From: an uncultured bacterium
GTDB lineage: Bacteria; UBA4055
Assembly (NCBI GenBank): GCA_937873545.1
Contig: CALMWI010000063.1
Coordinates: 1-14,643 of the forward strand
Direction of reading: 5' to 3'
DNA length: 14,643 nt
The position numbers and the translations under genes were made by a program. The first letter of the stretch is position 1; every line of letters begins with the position of its first letter. The notes beneath the pieces were generated by a model. It was not told the origin of the DNA, made no database searches, and was given only the letters and a program-made list of their open reading frames with translations. Positions 1-6,671 of this stretch are shown in pieces.

Positions 1-230
1 GAAATCTGATCTTTGAATTTGAGATCAATAATATTTTTAATAATGTTAATGTAAACAGCGTTTATCCCCACAGCGGATCTTATTATCTAAAATCAGATGA
101 AAATTATAACTATCCGATAATGAAAAATAACGGCTCAATCTTTCAAAGAAGAAATTTCAAGTTTACAATTTCATATCAGATGGGAACAGCAAGTATGAAT
201 GACAGATTCAAAACATTTGACACTTTGTAG
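1..230 (+). CDS. 3' end of a probable outer-membrane beta-barrel protein (TonB-receptor-like), partial
   Basis: The window opens inside a gene. Frame 3 (codons from base 3) is open for 75 codons and ends in TAG at 228-230; the other two + frames stop within the first 15 bases. The peptide is rich in Asn, Tyr and Phe, with alternating polar and hydrophobic stretches such as FKFTISYQM near the end, typical of the last strands of outer-membrane barrels, including TonB-dependent receptors. About 16 residues (through FKTFDTL) follow that strand, so it does not end on the usual terminal aromatic strand. It converges on the minus-strand operon ending at 332. Coding status is fairly secure from the open frame; the barrel call is inferred from composition only, and the upstream part is outside the window. 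Confidence 0.6.
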   Translation, partial: NLIFEFEINNIFNNVNVNSVYPHSGSYYLKSDENYNYPIMKNNGSIFQRRNFKFTISYQMGTASMNDRFKTFDTL

Positions 231-268
231 CACAAAACCTGAGTTATGTAAATTACAGATTGCCTTAT

Positions 269-292
269 TTTACTTTGCGTGTTTAAAGTAAA
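269..292. terminator. AT-rich hairpin between convergent genes, possible transcript end
   Basis: TTTACTTT (269-276) and AAAGTAAA (285-292) are perfect 8-base inverted arms around an 8-base loop. They lie between a + strand stop at 230 and a minus-strand stop at 332. A second pair, ATTGCC (259-264) and GGCAAT (315-320), encloses it and could lengthen the structure. The stem is AT-rich and lacks a clean U-tract, so this is not a textbook intrinsic terminator. Position is the main argument. Confidence 0.3.
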
Positions 293-331
293 TTATGCTG
301 ATATCTTTATCTATGGCAATTTCTCTTAGGT

Positions 332-1420
332 TTATTTTATCCCGGCTTCTTTCTTCAGCTTTTCGACATCAAGCTCTTTTATCCATTCCGGAAGATTGAC
401 CCATATCTCGTGATAGTTGTAGCCGCCTTCCTGCATTTCTTTTATCGCTTCCTCCTTTGTCCAGCCCTGAACGGCTATGCGGTAGATCGCGCACATGGTC
501 CCTGTCCTGTCGGCCCCGTGCTGACAATGGAAAAGCACCGGCTGGTTTTTCGGGTTTGTCACTATCTGAAGGAACCTGACGGCTTCTTTGAATTCCGGAT
601 GCCAGGCTTTCATATAAATATGCTCGTAAGACATTCCCGTATCCCCTATCTCGTCCCTGTCCGAATTGAACGATCTTAAGTTGATGACCGTTTCTATTCC
701 GAGTTTTTTCAGGTTTTTCATTCCTTCTTTTTCAGGCTGGGCTGAACGATATAGCTTATCCGTTATTTTATGCAGGTTGGGTACTCCTTCCATTTTGACA
801 GGCTGAGCCCATTTTTCCGGTCTCTGAACCGTAGCCTTTGCGTCCCTTGCGCCTGAATCATATATGACTGAGCCCCAGTTCTTCATTTCGGAAGGAAGTA
901 TCACGAGCGGTATTTTATCTTCGGGACCGAACCATTTTTTATATACATACACCCCAAGCTCACTGCAATACCATCTCTCTTTGTCGTTTATACCTACGGT
1001 GCCGAGGAAGTCATACTGCTTACCGACTTTATCCAGTGCATTTTTGACTGCTTCAGCCCTTACGGAAGATGAAACAGCCCATTTTGGTCTGATGAGCACG
1101 AGCTGATGCGATTTGCCTACGAAATCCGAAAGACCTGTAGTATGAATACCTTTGCCTTCAGCTTCGATTATCTGATTGTTCAGACTGTCATAAACTACTA
1201 CATGGCTGAAATCCGTCCAGGTCGCCGTCGAGACTATCTGATCGGAAACGTGGTAACCGCGGGTTACAAGCCAGTCGCCGTGTTTAATCTTCTCTTTAAT
1301 GGCATCGTAGAATTTTTTGCTCTGCACCGAATATGTAATCGTATCCGGCTTCGTTATAAAAGGATCGCTATAAAGCAGGACTGCTGCGGTTATAATACAT
1401 GTGAACAAATATTTTTTCAT
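332..1420 (-). CDS. Exported fusion: permuted papain-like (YiiX/NlpC) domain plus dual-specificity phosphatase domain
   Basis: The 362-residue protein starts with a hydrophobic export signal or anchor (about residues 4-17). Residues about 45-185 resemble the circularly permuted NlpC/P60-like YiiX group: GDWLVTRG, then FSHVVVY with candidate catalytic His73, acidic Glu86/Glu88, and RWYCSELGVYVY with candidate nucleophile Cys152. Residues about 213-355 are a DSP/PTP-type phosphatase: KLYRSAQP, ETVINLRS, then the P-loop HCQHGADRTG with Cys299 and Arg305 in CX5R spacing, followed by GW-x-EEA-x-x-EM. The general-acid Asp is not obvious. Both sets of catalytic residues look intact, so two activities are expected, probably in the periplasm. 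Relatives of the first domain are hydrolases or acyltransferases on amide or ester bonds; the substrate here is unknown. ATG with upstream GGAG, 13 bases after the kinase gene; last gene of its operon. Confidence 0.8.
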   Translation of the reverse strand: MKKYLFTCIITAAVLLYSDPFITKPDTITYSVQSKKFYDAIKEKIKHGDWLVTRGYHVSDQIVSTATWTDFSHVVVYDSLNNQIIEAEGKGIHTTGLSDFVGKSHQLVLIRPKWAVSSSVRAEAVKNALDKVGKQYDFLGTVGINDKERWYCSELGVYVYKKWFGPEDKIPLVILPSEMKNWGSVIYDSGARDAKATVQRPEKWAQPVKMEGVPNLHKITDKLYRSAQPEKEGMKNLKKLGIETVINLRSFNSDRDEIGDTGMSYEHIYMKAWHPEFKEAVRFLQIVTNPKNQPVLFHCQHGADRTGTMCAIYRIAVQGWTKEEAIKEMQEGGYNYHEIWVNLPEWIKELDVEKLKKEAGIK

Positions 1421-1433
1421 GACTTTTACTCCG

Positions 1434-3101
1434 TTAATACTCGAAACTGCTTCCGCCTATGAATTCTTTGATGATCGATGTGTTGGGTATATCTTCGTTG
1501 GTTATCGGAAGAAAGAACGAAAGGAATTTTAAAAGCCTCATAGCTTCGGCATATTCTCTAGCGTTCTCAGGAACCTCGTTTATAATAGGCTCAGCGAATT
1601 TCTTCAGCACGCTGAATTCATAAAGAAGCGCAGAATTGAACATGATGTCGGCTTCTTCCTGATACGGGAAAATGTTCTTCTCCTCCCCTGCTCTGACGCT
1701 CGGCCATCGTTTGAGCGTGGCTAACGCGGTATGCCCCCTGTAATTGTAATCCCTGACTATCCTTCTGATCAGCCTGTTGTCGGTAGTAGGGATCCTGTTG
1801 TGCCTGTCGATCGATATCTGTGTGAGTGCAGACACGTATATTTTGAATTTAAGGTCGTTAGAAATGCGCAGCGTCAGCTTCGGATTAAGCCCGTGGATGC
1901 CTTCCACTACGATGATGTTGTTGCTTCCGCATTTCAATTTTTGACCGGCTGTTCTTTTTCCGGTCTGGAAATCGAACTTCGGTATCTCCACCTCTTCCCC
2001 TTTGAAAAGGTTTAAAAGGTTCTCATTGAAAAGTTTTATATCAATTGCCTCAATGGATTCAAAATCATATTCGCCGTTAGCGTCTTTGGGAGTATGTTCC
2101 CTGTCCACGAAATAATCGTCCAGTGAAATTACCAGCGGCTTAAATCCTGCCACCTGTAACTGAATGCTGAGCCTTTTTGAGAAAGTGGTCTTGCCTGAAG
2201 ATGAAGGTCCTGAAACCAGAACAAGTTTTACCCCCTTTCTGTCCGAGATCAAATCGGCTATATCCGCCACTTTCTTTTCATGAAGTGCCTCGGCGATCTT
2301 GATCAGGTTCCCTGCTTTTTTTTCAATTATCTGCTGATTCAGTTTGCCGACATTCTCCACATCAAGCAGTTTTACCCACTTGCTGTGCTCGTTAATAATG
2401 TCGAAAAGTTTATTCTGGGGTGTCTGCTCGACAACTTTATCAGGCTGAGTTGCAGAAGGCAGCTGCAGAAGCATACCTCCGAAGTATTCGGTCAGGTTAA
2501 AAACATTTAGGCTTCCGGTTGAAGGAGCAAGGAACCCGTAGAGATAATTCACTATACCGTCAAGCTTGTAAACAGAAGTATATATTCTCTTCCTCTGACG
2601 CAGGATCAGCTCCTTGTCGTCAAGTCCCTGGCTGACAAATAACTTAATGGCTTTTTCCGACTCGGTCTTAAACCTTTCGAACGGAATATCTTCTGATATT
2701 ATTTCCTTCATCTTTTCTTTGATCTCAGATATTGTTTTTCGGTCAAGAAGATTTTTCCCATGCCCGTCAGACAGCTCGCAGTAATAGCCTTTTGAGATCG
2801 CGTGAAGGACATAAAGTCTGCATTCAGGAAAAATATCGTTTACAGCTTTGCACATTACAAAAATAAGCGACCTGAGATATGCGCTCAGTCCGTTGGGATC
2901 AGTTCTGTCAATGAATTCAACTTCGCATTCGCCGGTAACAGAATAAGAAAGCTCTTTAAGCGTATTGTTTACTATGGCCCCGATTACCGGATGCTTCAGC
3001 CCCGGATCATGTTTTAAGGCAATGTCGAATAATGTTTCGCCGAAGGCTATCCGTACCGTTTTTCCTGTATTGACGCATTTTATTTCAAATTCTGAATTCA
3101 T
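1434..3101 (-). CDS. TGS-domain nucleoside (uridine-type) kinase
   Basis: The 555-residue protein has the layout of the long nucleoside kinases of Firmicutes and Bacteroidota. Residues about 5-65 form a TGS-like domain (KTVRIAFGETLFDIAL). A stretch around 95-115 (YVLHAISKGYYCEL) resembles the remnant of the threonyl-tRNA synthetase editing-like region found in this family. From about residue 290 comes a uridine kinase/phosphoribulokinase domain: Walker A GPSSSGKT at 298-305, DDY at 328-330, YDFESIEAID around 345-354, IPKFDFQTGKR at 373-383, and RRIVRD at 446-451. Expected role is phosphorylation of uridine or another nucleoside in the cytosol; in these long forms the substrate is not certain and the TGS region may be regulatory. 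ATG with CCGGAG upstream; 14 bases separate it from the barrel gene and 13 from the fusion gene, so it is the middle of a three-gene operon. Confidence 0.85.
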   Translation of the reverse strand: MNSEFEIKCVNTGKTVRIAFGETLFDIALKHDPGLKHPVIGAIVNNTLKELSYSVTGECEVEFIDRTDPNGLSAYLRSLIFVMCKAVNDIFPECRLYVLHAISKGYYCELSDGHGKNLLDRKTISEIKEKMKEIISEDIPFERFKTESEKAIKLFVSQGLDDKELILRQRKRIYTSVYKLDGIVNYLYGFLAPSTGSLNVFNLTEYFGGMLLQLPSATQPDKVVEQTPQNKLFDIINEHSKWVKLLDVENVGKLNQQIIEKKAGNLIKIAEALHEKKVADIADLISDRKGVKLVLVSGPSSSGKTTFSKRLSIQLQVAGFKPLVISLDDYFVDREHTPKDANGEYDFESIEAIDIKLFNENLLNLFKGEEVEIPKFDFQTGKRTAGQKLKCGSNNIIVVEGIHGLNPKLTLRISNDLKFKIYVSALTQISIDRHNRIPTTDNRLIRRIVRDYNYRGHTALATLKRWPSVRAGEEKNIFPYQEEADIMFNSALLYEFSVLKKFAEPIINEVPENAREYAEAMRLLKFLSFFLPITNEDIPNTSIIKEFIGGSSFEY

Positions 3102-3115
3102 TTATAACTCCGGTA

Positions 3116-4165
3116 CTATTTTATCTTATATATCAGATCTGCCTGAAAATATGTTCTGGCTACAGATTCATCAGACAGCAGCTTGCTGTCCGCATATCTC
3201 GCGTTCAGAATTAAATTTTCGAATTCAATACCCGCAAAGATCCCTATAGTATGCCTGTAAATATCTCCTATATCAGGCATGTTCTCAGTGAAAACCGATG
3301 GAAGAAGCTGATAATCCAGTGACAGCTTAAGATTTTTATCCAGATTATAGCCGACAACAAAATTATGTTCCGAGACCCACGGATATGTCAGCTGAAGTCC
3401 GTCATCATCATCATAATATTTTTCGAAATTCCTGTAAATAAATGAATAGACCGCGTAAAAATCTTTAAGCTTGTAATTAAATCCTGCCGAACCGTGGAAC
3501 TTATCGAAGTAATCTCTCTCGCTTCCGTTCTCGTTTTCATCAATTTCAAAATCTAAGAATACCGGAGACACAGCCGAAACGAACATTGATGACTTTTTAT
3601 TGACTTTTGCATTGATGTGCATACCCGCAGAAAAACCGCCCCGTCTGAAAACATATTCTCCGCCGTTGTCGTTCTGATTCACTTTATATGTGGACATCAG
3701 CATATCGAACGACAATCCCACCTGGTGCTTTTTCTGGTCTGACAATACTCCGATAGAAACCGCGTCCCGCTTTTTTATAATCTCTTCAAAACCGTCGTTG
3801 TTTAAGACGGATTTATAAGGTGTGTAATATGCCAGAAAAGGCATGAAATCCTTTCTGTGATTCCATAACACGCTGAAATTCTTTAAAAGATCTATATTCT
3901 CGCTGTTTGAAACATCTCTCCCATACATCTCTCCCTCCTGCTTTACATACGGAGATACCGAGATCAGGAGCTTCAATTTCGCATCGATGTTGTCAATATC
4001 GACCGGAAGAAATCCGAATAGAGAATTGCCTGTATATGAGGAAAGTGCTGTTACAGGCTCGTTGTTAAAATTTTCATGATAGTTATAGTATGTTTTAACT
4101 CCGCCTCCATAAATTCTGCACGCGCATATTGATATCAGTATAGCTATAAGTATATTAAACTTCAA
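3116..4165 (-). CDS. Exported outer-membrane beta-barrel-like protein of unknown function
   Basis: 349 residues. The start is TTG at 4165-4163, supported by AAGGAG six bases upstream; the nearby ATG at 4170-4168 is out of frame and stops after two codons. Residues 1-20 form a signal peptide (hydrophobic ILIAILISICA, then CRIYGGG); a lipoprotein reading with Cys16 is possible but the lipobox is poor. The rest alternates hydrophobic and polar residues in about 10-residue strands separated by charged, Gly- or Asp-rich turns (for example the DDDD turn near residue 250), as in outer-membrane barrels. The last strand is YFQADLIYKI, but the protein ends on Lys rather than an aromatic residue. I do not recognise a named family; FadL-like or other small porin-like proteins are possible. 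First gene of the minus operon with the kinase and the papain-like/phosphatase fusion. Confidence 0.65.
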   Translation of the reverse strand: MKFNILIAILISICACRIYGGGVKTYYNYHENFNNEPVTALSSYTGNSLFGFLPVDIDNIDAKLKLLISVSPYVKQEGEMYGRDVSNSENIDLLKNFSVLWNHRKDFMPFLAYYTPYKSVLNNDGFEEIIKKRDAVSIGVLSDQKKHQVGLSFDMLMSTYKVNQNDNGGEYVFRRGGFSAGMHINAKVNKKSSMFVSAVSPVFLDFEIDENENGSERDYFDKFHGSAGFNYKLKDFYAVYSFIYRNFEKYYDDDDGLQLTYPWVSEHNFVVGYNLDKNLKLSLDYQLLPSVFTENMPDIGDIYRHTIGIFAGIEFENLILNARYADSKLLSDESVARTYFQADLIYKIK

Positions 4166-4171
4166 ACCATT

Positions 4172-4177
4172 CTCCTT
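4172..4177 (-). promoter_or_regulatory. Shine-Dalgarno site fixing the TTG start at 4165
   Basis: On the minus strand AAGGAG lies six bases before TTG (4165-4163). This strong site and the signal peptide that begins right after it support TTG initiation. The out-of-frame ATG at 4170-4168 sits one base from this site and encodes only Met-Val. Confidence 0.7.
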
Positions 4178-4185
4178 TCTTTAAG

Positions 4186-4228
4186 TTTCATATCGGATAA
4201 ATTTAAACACAAAATCCGAGATATGAAA
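4186..4228. repeat. Bulged inverted repeat in the divergent promoter region
   Basis: TTTCATATCGGAT (4186-4198) is complementary to ATCCG-AG-ATATGAAA (4214-4228): 13 paired bases with a 2-base bulge (AG, 4219-4220) around a 15-base AT-rich centre. It lies just upstream of the Shine-Dalgarno site of the barrel gene and would fall in its 5' leader if the promoter at 4256-4284 is right. It could be an operator or a leader hairpin. No T-run follows, so it does not look like a terminator. Confidence 0.45.
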
Positions 4229-4231
4229 GTA

Positions 4232-4260
4232 TTGAAATAATAAATATTGATTTTTATTTT
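4232..4260 (+). promoter_or_regulatory. Candidate sigma70-type promoter for the cNMP/MFS pair
   Basis: TTGAAA (4232-4237), a 17-base spacer, and TATTTT (4255-4260), in a very AT-rich stretch about 50 bases before the start codon. The boxes are reasonable, but AT richness makes chance matches likely. It overlaps the candidate minus-strand -10 box. Confidence 0.4.
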
Positions 4261-4284
4261 AATATTAGTTAATTTATTACTCAA
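4256..4284 (-). promoter_or_regulatory. Candidate promoter for the minus-strand barrel/kinase/fusion operon
   Basis: On the minus strand TTGAGT (4284-4279), a 17-base spacer, and TAAAAT (4261-4256). Transcription would start near 4249, giving a leader of about 80 bases that includes the bulged inverted repeat. Confidence is limited by the AT-rich background. Confidence 0.35.
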
Positions 4285-4303
4285 GAAGCGAAATCTAACT
4301 GAC

Positions 4304-4309
4304 AGGTGA
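4304..4309 (+). promoter_or_regulatory. Shine-Dalgarno site choosing ATG 4312 over GTG 4306
   Basis: AGGTGA matches the 3' part of the full Shine-Dalgarno consensus and puts its GG five bases before ATG 4312. The same arrangement (GAGGTGAA then ATG) precedes the TonB receptor gene. The in-frame GTG at 4306 lies inside this site and has no good site of its own upstream. Confidence 0.55.
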
Positions 4310-4311
4310 AA

Positions 4312-5154
4312 ATGCTTTCCGCAAAAATACTGGAATATCTAAGTAAAAATCTTCTGTTTGAGAACATACCGTCCGATGATCTTCAAAAGCTGGATGATTC
4401 GCTTTTTCAGGTTCGTGAATACAAAAAGGACGAACTGATCATTGAGCAGAATGCCGATCCTGACGGGATATATCTCATTTTAAAAGGTTCGGTTATCATC
4501 AAAAAATCCACGATGAAAGACACGGTTGATGACGAAGCTAATAAAGAAGTCATTCTCAATTACTGCAGCAAAAACGAATTCGTAGGCGAACTTGCTCTGG
4601 TAAGCAATAAAAAAAGAGCTGCGAATGTTTATTGTTTCAGCGAAGTAGCCAAGATAATTTTTGTTAATACTGACGATTTTTATAAGATCTATGAGATAAT
4701 TCCGGGTATCCAGAAGAATCTGGGTAAAACGATCGCTGAGAGGCTCGGTGAGACTTCTATAAGAGCTGCGAATGAATCCAGCAAGTACAAGAAGCTGTAC
4801 GAACTTCAGCTTGAAAACTCGATGAGAACGGCTGAACTTCTCAAAGCTCAAAAAGAATCCGAGAAAAGAAATCAGGAACTTGTTCAGAGCCAGAAGGACA
4901 TTAAAAGATCAGCCATCGTTGAAACTATTCTCACGATGGTAAATACGGTCAATTATGATTTTGCGAAGCTGATCAGCGATGCCGGTGAAGCTTATAAAAA
5001 ACTCCATCCGGACGGCTCAAGTGACGATCTCGGGATTATATTAAAAACGATCAGGGAGAGATTAAGCCTTTATTCCGACAATTCTTCGCTTGAATTCGGG
5101 TTTGATGAACAGGGTAAAAAAATAATCATTTTTAAAAACAGGGATGAAGTATGA
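4312..5154 (+). CDS. Cyclic-nucleotide-binding-domain protein with coiled coil, no HTH
   Basis: 280 residues from ATG 4312 (282 from GTG 4306; numbering here is from the GTG). Residues about 15-145 form a CRP/PKA-type cNMP-binding domain: LFENIPSDDLQKL, DELIIEQNADPDGIYLILKGSV, and a phosphate-binding cassette FVGELALVSNKKRAANV with Gly94, Glu95, Arg104 and Ala105-Ala106 in place, so nucleotide binding is plausible. Instead of a helix-turn-helix, residues about 155-200 are charged and helical, probably a coiled coil, followed by an uncharacterised C-terminal region (about 205-280). It is therefore unlikely to be a DNA-binding CRP-type regulator; it looks like a cytosolic sensor or adaptor. Its stop overlaps the start of the membrane-protein gene by ATGA, suggesting translational coupling and that the sensor acts on that transporter. 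The ligand (cAMP, cGMP or other) cannot be told from sequence. Confidence 0.8.
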   Translation: MLSAKILEYLSKNLLFENIPSDDLQKLDDSLFQVREYKKDELIIEQNADPDGIYLILKGSVIIKKSTMKDTVDDEANKEVILNYCSKNEFVGELALVSNKKRAANVYCFSEVAKIIFVNTDDFYKIYEIIPGIQKNLGKTIAERLGETSIRAANESSKYKKLYELQLENSMRTAELLKAQKESEKRNQELVQSQKDIKRSAIVETILTMVNTVNYDFAKLISDAGEAYKKLHPDGSSDDLGIILKTIRERLSLYSDNSSLEFGFDEQGKKIIIFKNRDEV

Positions 5155-6428
5155 GCCTATTCAGTTTTTTCCGGTTTGAAGAAAAGACCGACAAAAAGAT
5201 CAAAATAGCTGCGAACCTGTCCTTTCTGGCCTGTTTCGGTGCAGCAGGTTGGATAGCGTCGGCTATGAATTTTTCCGCTTCAGAATTAAATCTCAATGCT
5301 CTCGATTTCGGTTTCGTACTTACTTCAAATGAACTCGCTGTGATCTTCGGCTTTATAATCTCGCTGCTTCTTTCATATATCTCAGAATCAAGACTGCTCG
5401 GAATACTTGTGTCTATGGCCGGAACAGGCATAATTCTGACTGCTTTGGCAGGTTTTGAGAATCCGATATTCGGATTTCTTTACTCGATCTTTAACGGAAT
5501 ACATCCATTTGCTATAAATATGGCTATTTTTGCTTTTCTGCTTTCACTGAGCATAGAATATTTTGAAATGAGCAGGGATTCACTTGTTAAACACAGCACC
5601 GACAGTACGATGACCGCTGTAATTCTCAGTAAAATCTCCGCATATTCTCTTCTAGGAACAGCGGCAGGATACTTAGTCGTGACGATTCTCGGATTCTTTT
5701 CATTCGATTATTTTTACTATGTTCTGTATATACTTATCGGCCTTCCGTTAATTATTATAGGCATCATGAGCTCTAAACAAGCCGAAGCTGCAAAAGCTCT
5801 CAAGGAAAATGTCGAATTAATTATACGGGGTAAATTCACGAATTTTTATATTCTTACTTTCTGTACTGCATCTTTGAATATTATCATGGTATTTTTCGGA
5901 ACGTTCTTTCTTGTTTACAAATTCAAAATGAGCCTAGGGTTTATCGGACTGGTCTTCCTTCTTCATTCGGCACTTGTATTCTTCTTGAGAAGAAAAGCCA
6001 CCGAGATCATGAAAGAAAAAGGCGAAGATAAGACGATGAAGATAAGATATATGGTCACGATAGTATTTTTCGCGGTACTTATTGTGTGCGCAGCTCCTTT
6101 TATCGCCGAGCATTCTTTTATGAAGTATGTTGTGCTCGGACTTCTTGCGCTTTACGGCACTACTACTCTTTTCGATGTTTCAATAAAAAGTTTTATTTCA
6201 TATTTTGCTTCGCCCAACGAACAAAGATCTAATCAGATGATCTATACCAGGCTGATCCAGCTATCTAAAATAATAATTCCCGTAACCGGTGGCGTCTTAT
6301 GGAAGCTTTTAGATTTTTATGCGGTCTTCGGGTTTGGCATTCTGCTGGCGGGTCTGTGTCTGTGGAGAGCTTTTATGATATACGCCGCTTACAATGACAG
6401 CGGAAATAATCCGGCCGAAGAGGGATAG
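5151..6428 (+). CDS. MFS-like 12-helix integral membrane protein
   Basis: 425 residues with about 12 hydrophobic segments, the clearest near 21-40, 53-76, 82-101, 106-135, 160-183, 188-207, 231-256, 262-280, 300-318 and 325-341, with two more in the C-terminal part ending near residue 415. A long polar loop (about 208-230) splits the two halves, as in the major facilitator superfamily. SYISESRLLG after the second helix sits where MFS motif A would be but is degenerate. No substrate-specific motif is recognised. The start overlaps the cNMP-domain gene by ATGA, with AGGGA upstream. Given this coupling, the transporter may be gated by, or report to, the cNMP sensor, an arrangement reminiscent of nucleotide transporters that carry fused cNMP domains; that is inference. 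Transcription ends at the hairpin at 6448-6467. Confidence 0.7.
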   Translation: MSLFSFFRFEEKTDKKIKIAANLSFLACFGAAGWIASAMNFSASELNLNALDFGFVLTSNELAVIFGFIISLLLSYISESRLLGILVSMAGTGIILTALAGFENPIFGFLYSIFNGIHPFAINMAIFAFLLSLSIEYFEMSRDSLVKHSTDSTMTAVILSKISAYSLLGTAAGYLVVTILGFFSFDYFYYVLYILIGLPLIIIGIMSSKQAEAAKALKENVELIIRGKFTNFYILTFCTASLNIIMVFFGTFFLVYKFKMSLGFIGLVFLLHSALVFFLRRKATEIMKEKGEDKTMKIRYMVTIVFFAVLIVCAAPFIAEHSFMKYVVLGLLALYGTTTLFDVSIKSFISYFASPNEQRSNQMIYTRLIQLSKIIIPVTGGVLWKLLDFYAVFGFGILLAGLCLWRAFMIYAAYNDSGNNPAEEG

Positions 6429-6441
6429 AGTTCTATCTAAT

Positions 6442-6474
6442 AAAAATGGCGGTCTGAAAAAACCGCCTTTTTTT
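6442..6474. terminator. Bidirectional intrinsic terminator between the MFS gene and the tRNA genes
   Basis: GGCGGT (6448-6453) and ACCGCC (6462-6467) form a 6-bp GC-rich stem with an 8-base loop. On the + strand seven T's follow (6468-6474), ending the cNMP/MFS transcript 20 bases after its stop. On the minus strand the upstream A's (6442-6446) read as five T's, so the same hairpin can end the tRNA transcript. Confidence 0.85.
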
Positions 6475-6477
6475 ATA

Positions 6478-6551
6478 TATACCCAGAGGGAATCGAACCC
6501 CCAACCGCCTGGTTCGTAGCCAGGTACTCTATCCAATTGAGCTATGGGTAC
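6478..6551 (-). tRNA. tRNA-Arg (anticodon ACG)
   Basis: The 74-base cloverleaf reads GTACCCA for the 5' acceptor strand, a D arm GCTC...GAGT, anticodon arm CCTGG-CTACGAA-CCAGG, T arm GGGGG-TTCGATT-CCCTC, 3' acceptor TGGGTAT and discriminator A. The anticodon ACG (complement at 6515-6517) reads CGN Arg codons after A34-to-inosine editing. The first acceptor pair is G1-U72 rather than the usual G-C. CCA is not encoded. It lies 15 bases downstream of tRNA-Ser in the same transcript and just before the bidirectional terminator. Confidence 0.95.
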
Positions 6552-6566
6552 AAGTCTATTTCGATG

Positions 6567-6650
6567 CGGAGACGGTGGGATTCGAACCCACGTTTCCTTG
6601 CGGAAACACGCTTTCCAGGCGTGCGCCTTAAGCCGCTCGGCCACGTCTCC
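6567..6650 (-). tRNA. tRNA-Ser (anticodon GGA)
   Basis: The 84-base class II cloverleaf has acceptor GGAGACG/CGTCTCC with discriminator G, anticodon arm CACGC-CTGGAAA-GCGTG giving anticodon GGA (complement at 6614-6616), a long variable arm TTTCC-GCAA-GGAAA, and T arm GTGGG-TTCGAAT-CCCAC. It reads UCC/UCU serine codons. The long variable arm and G73 fit serine identity. CCA is not encoded. First gene of a two-tRNA transcript. Confidence 0.96.
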
Positions 6651-6671
6651 AACGGTCTTCCAAGCGGGGTA

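Noticed and set aside
1106..1462. + strand open frame of 118 codons opposite the papain/phosphatase fusion
   Set aside because: It is antisense to a gene with clear catalytic motifs and has no convincing ribosome-binding site or recognisable protein.
4162..4170. ATG-GTT-TGA mini-frame just before the TTG start of the barrel gene
   Set aside because: Considered as a start-stop regulatory element, but its ATG is one base from the AAGGAG site, too close for initiation; the TTG has ideal spacing.
6309..6644. Minus-strand open frame of 111 codons across the end of the MFS gene and the tRNAs
   Set aside because: It runs through two well-formed tRNA genes and the terminator; the frame is a by-product of those sequences.
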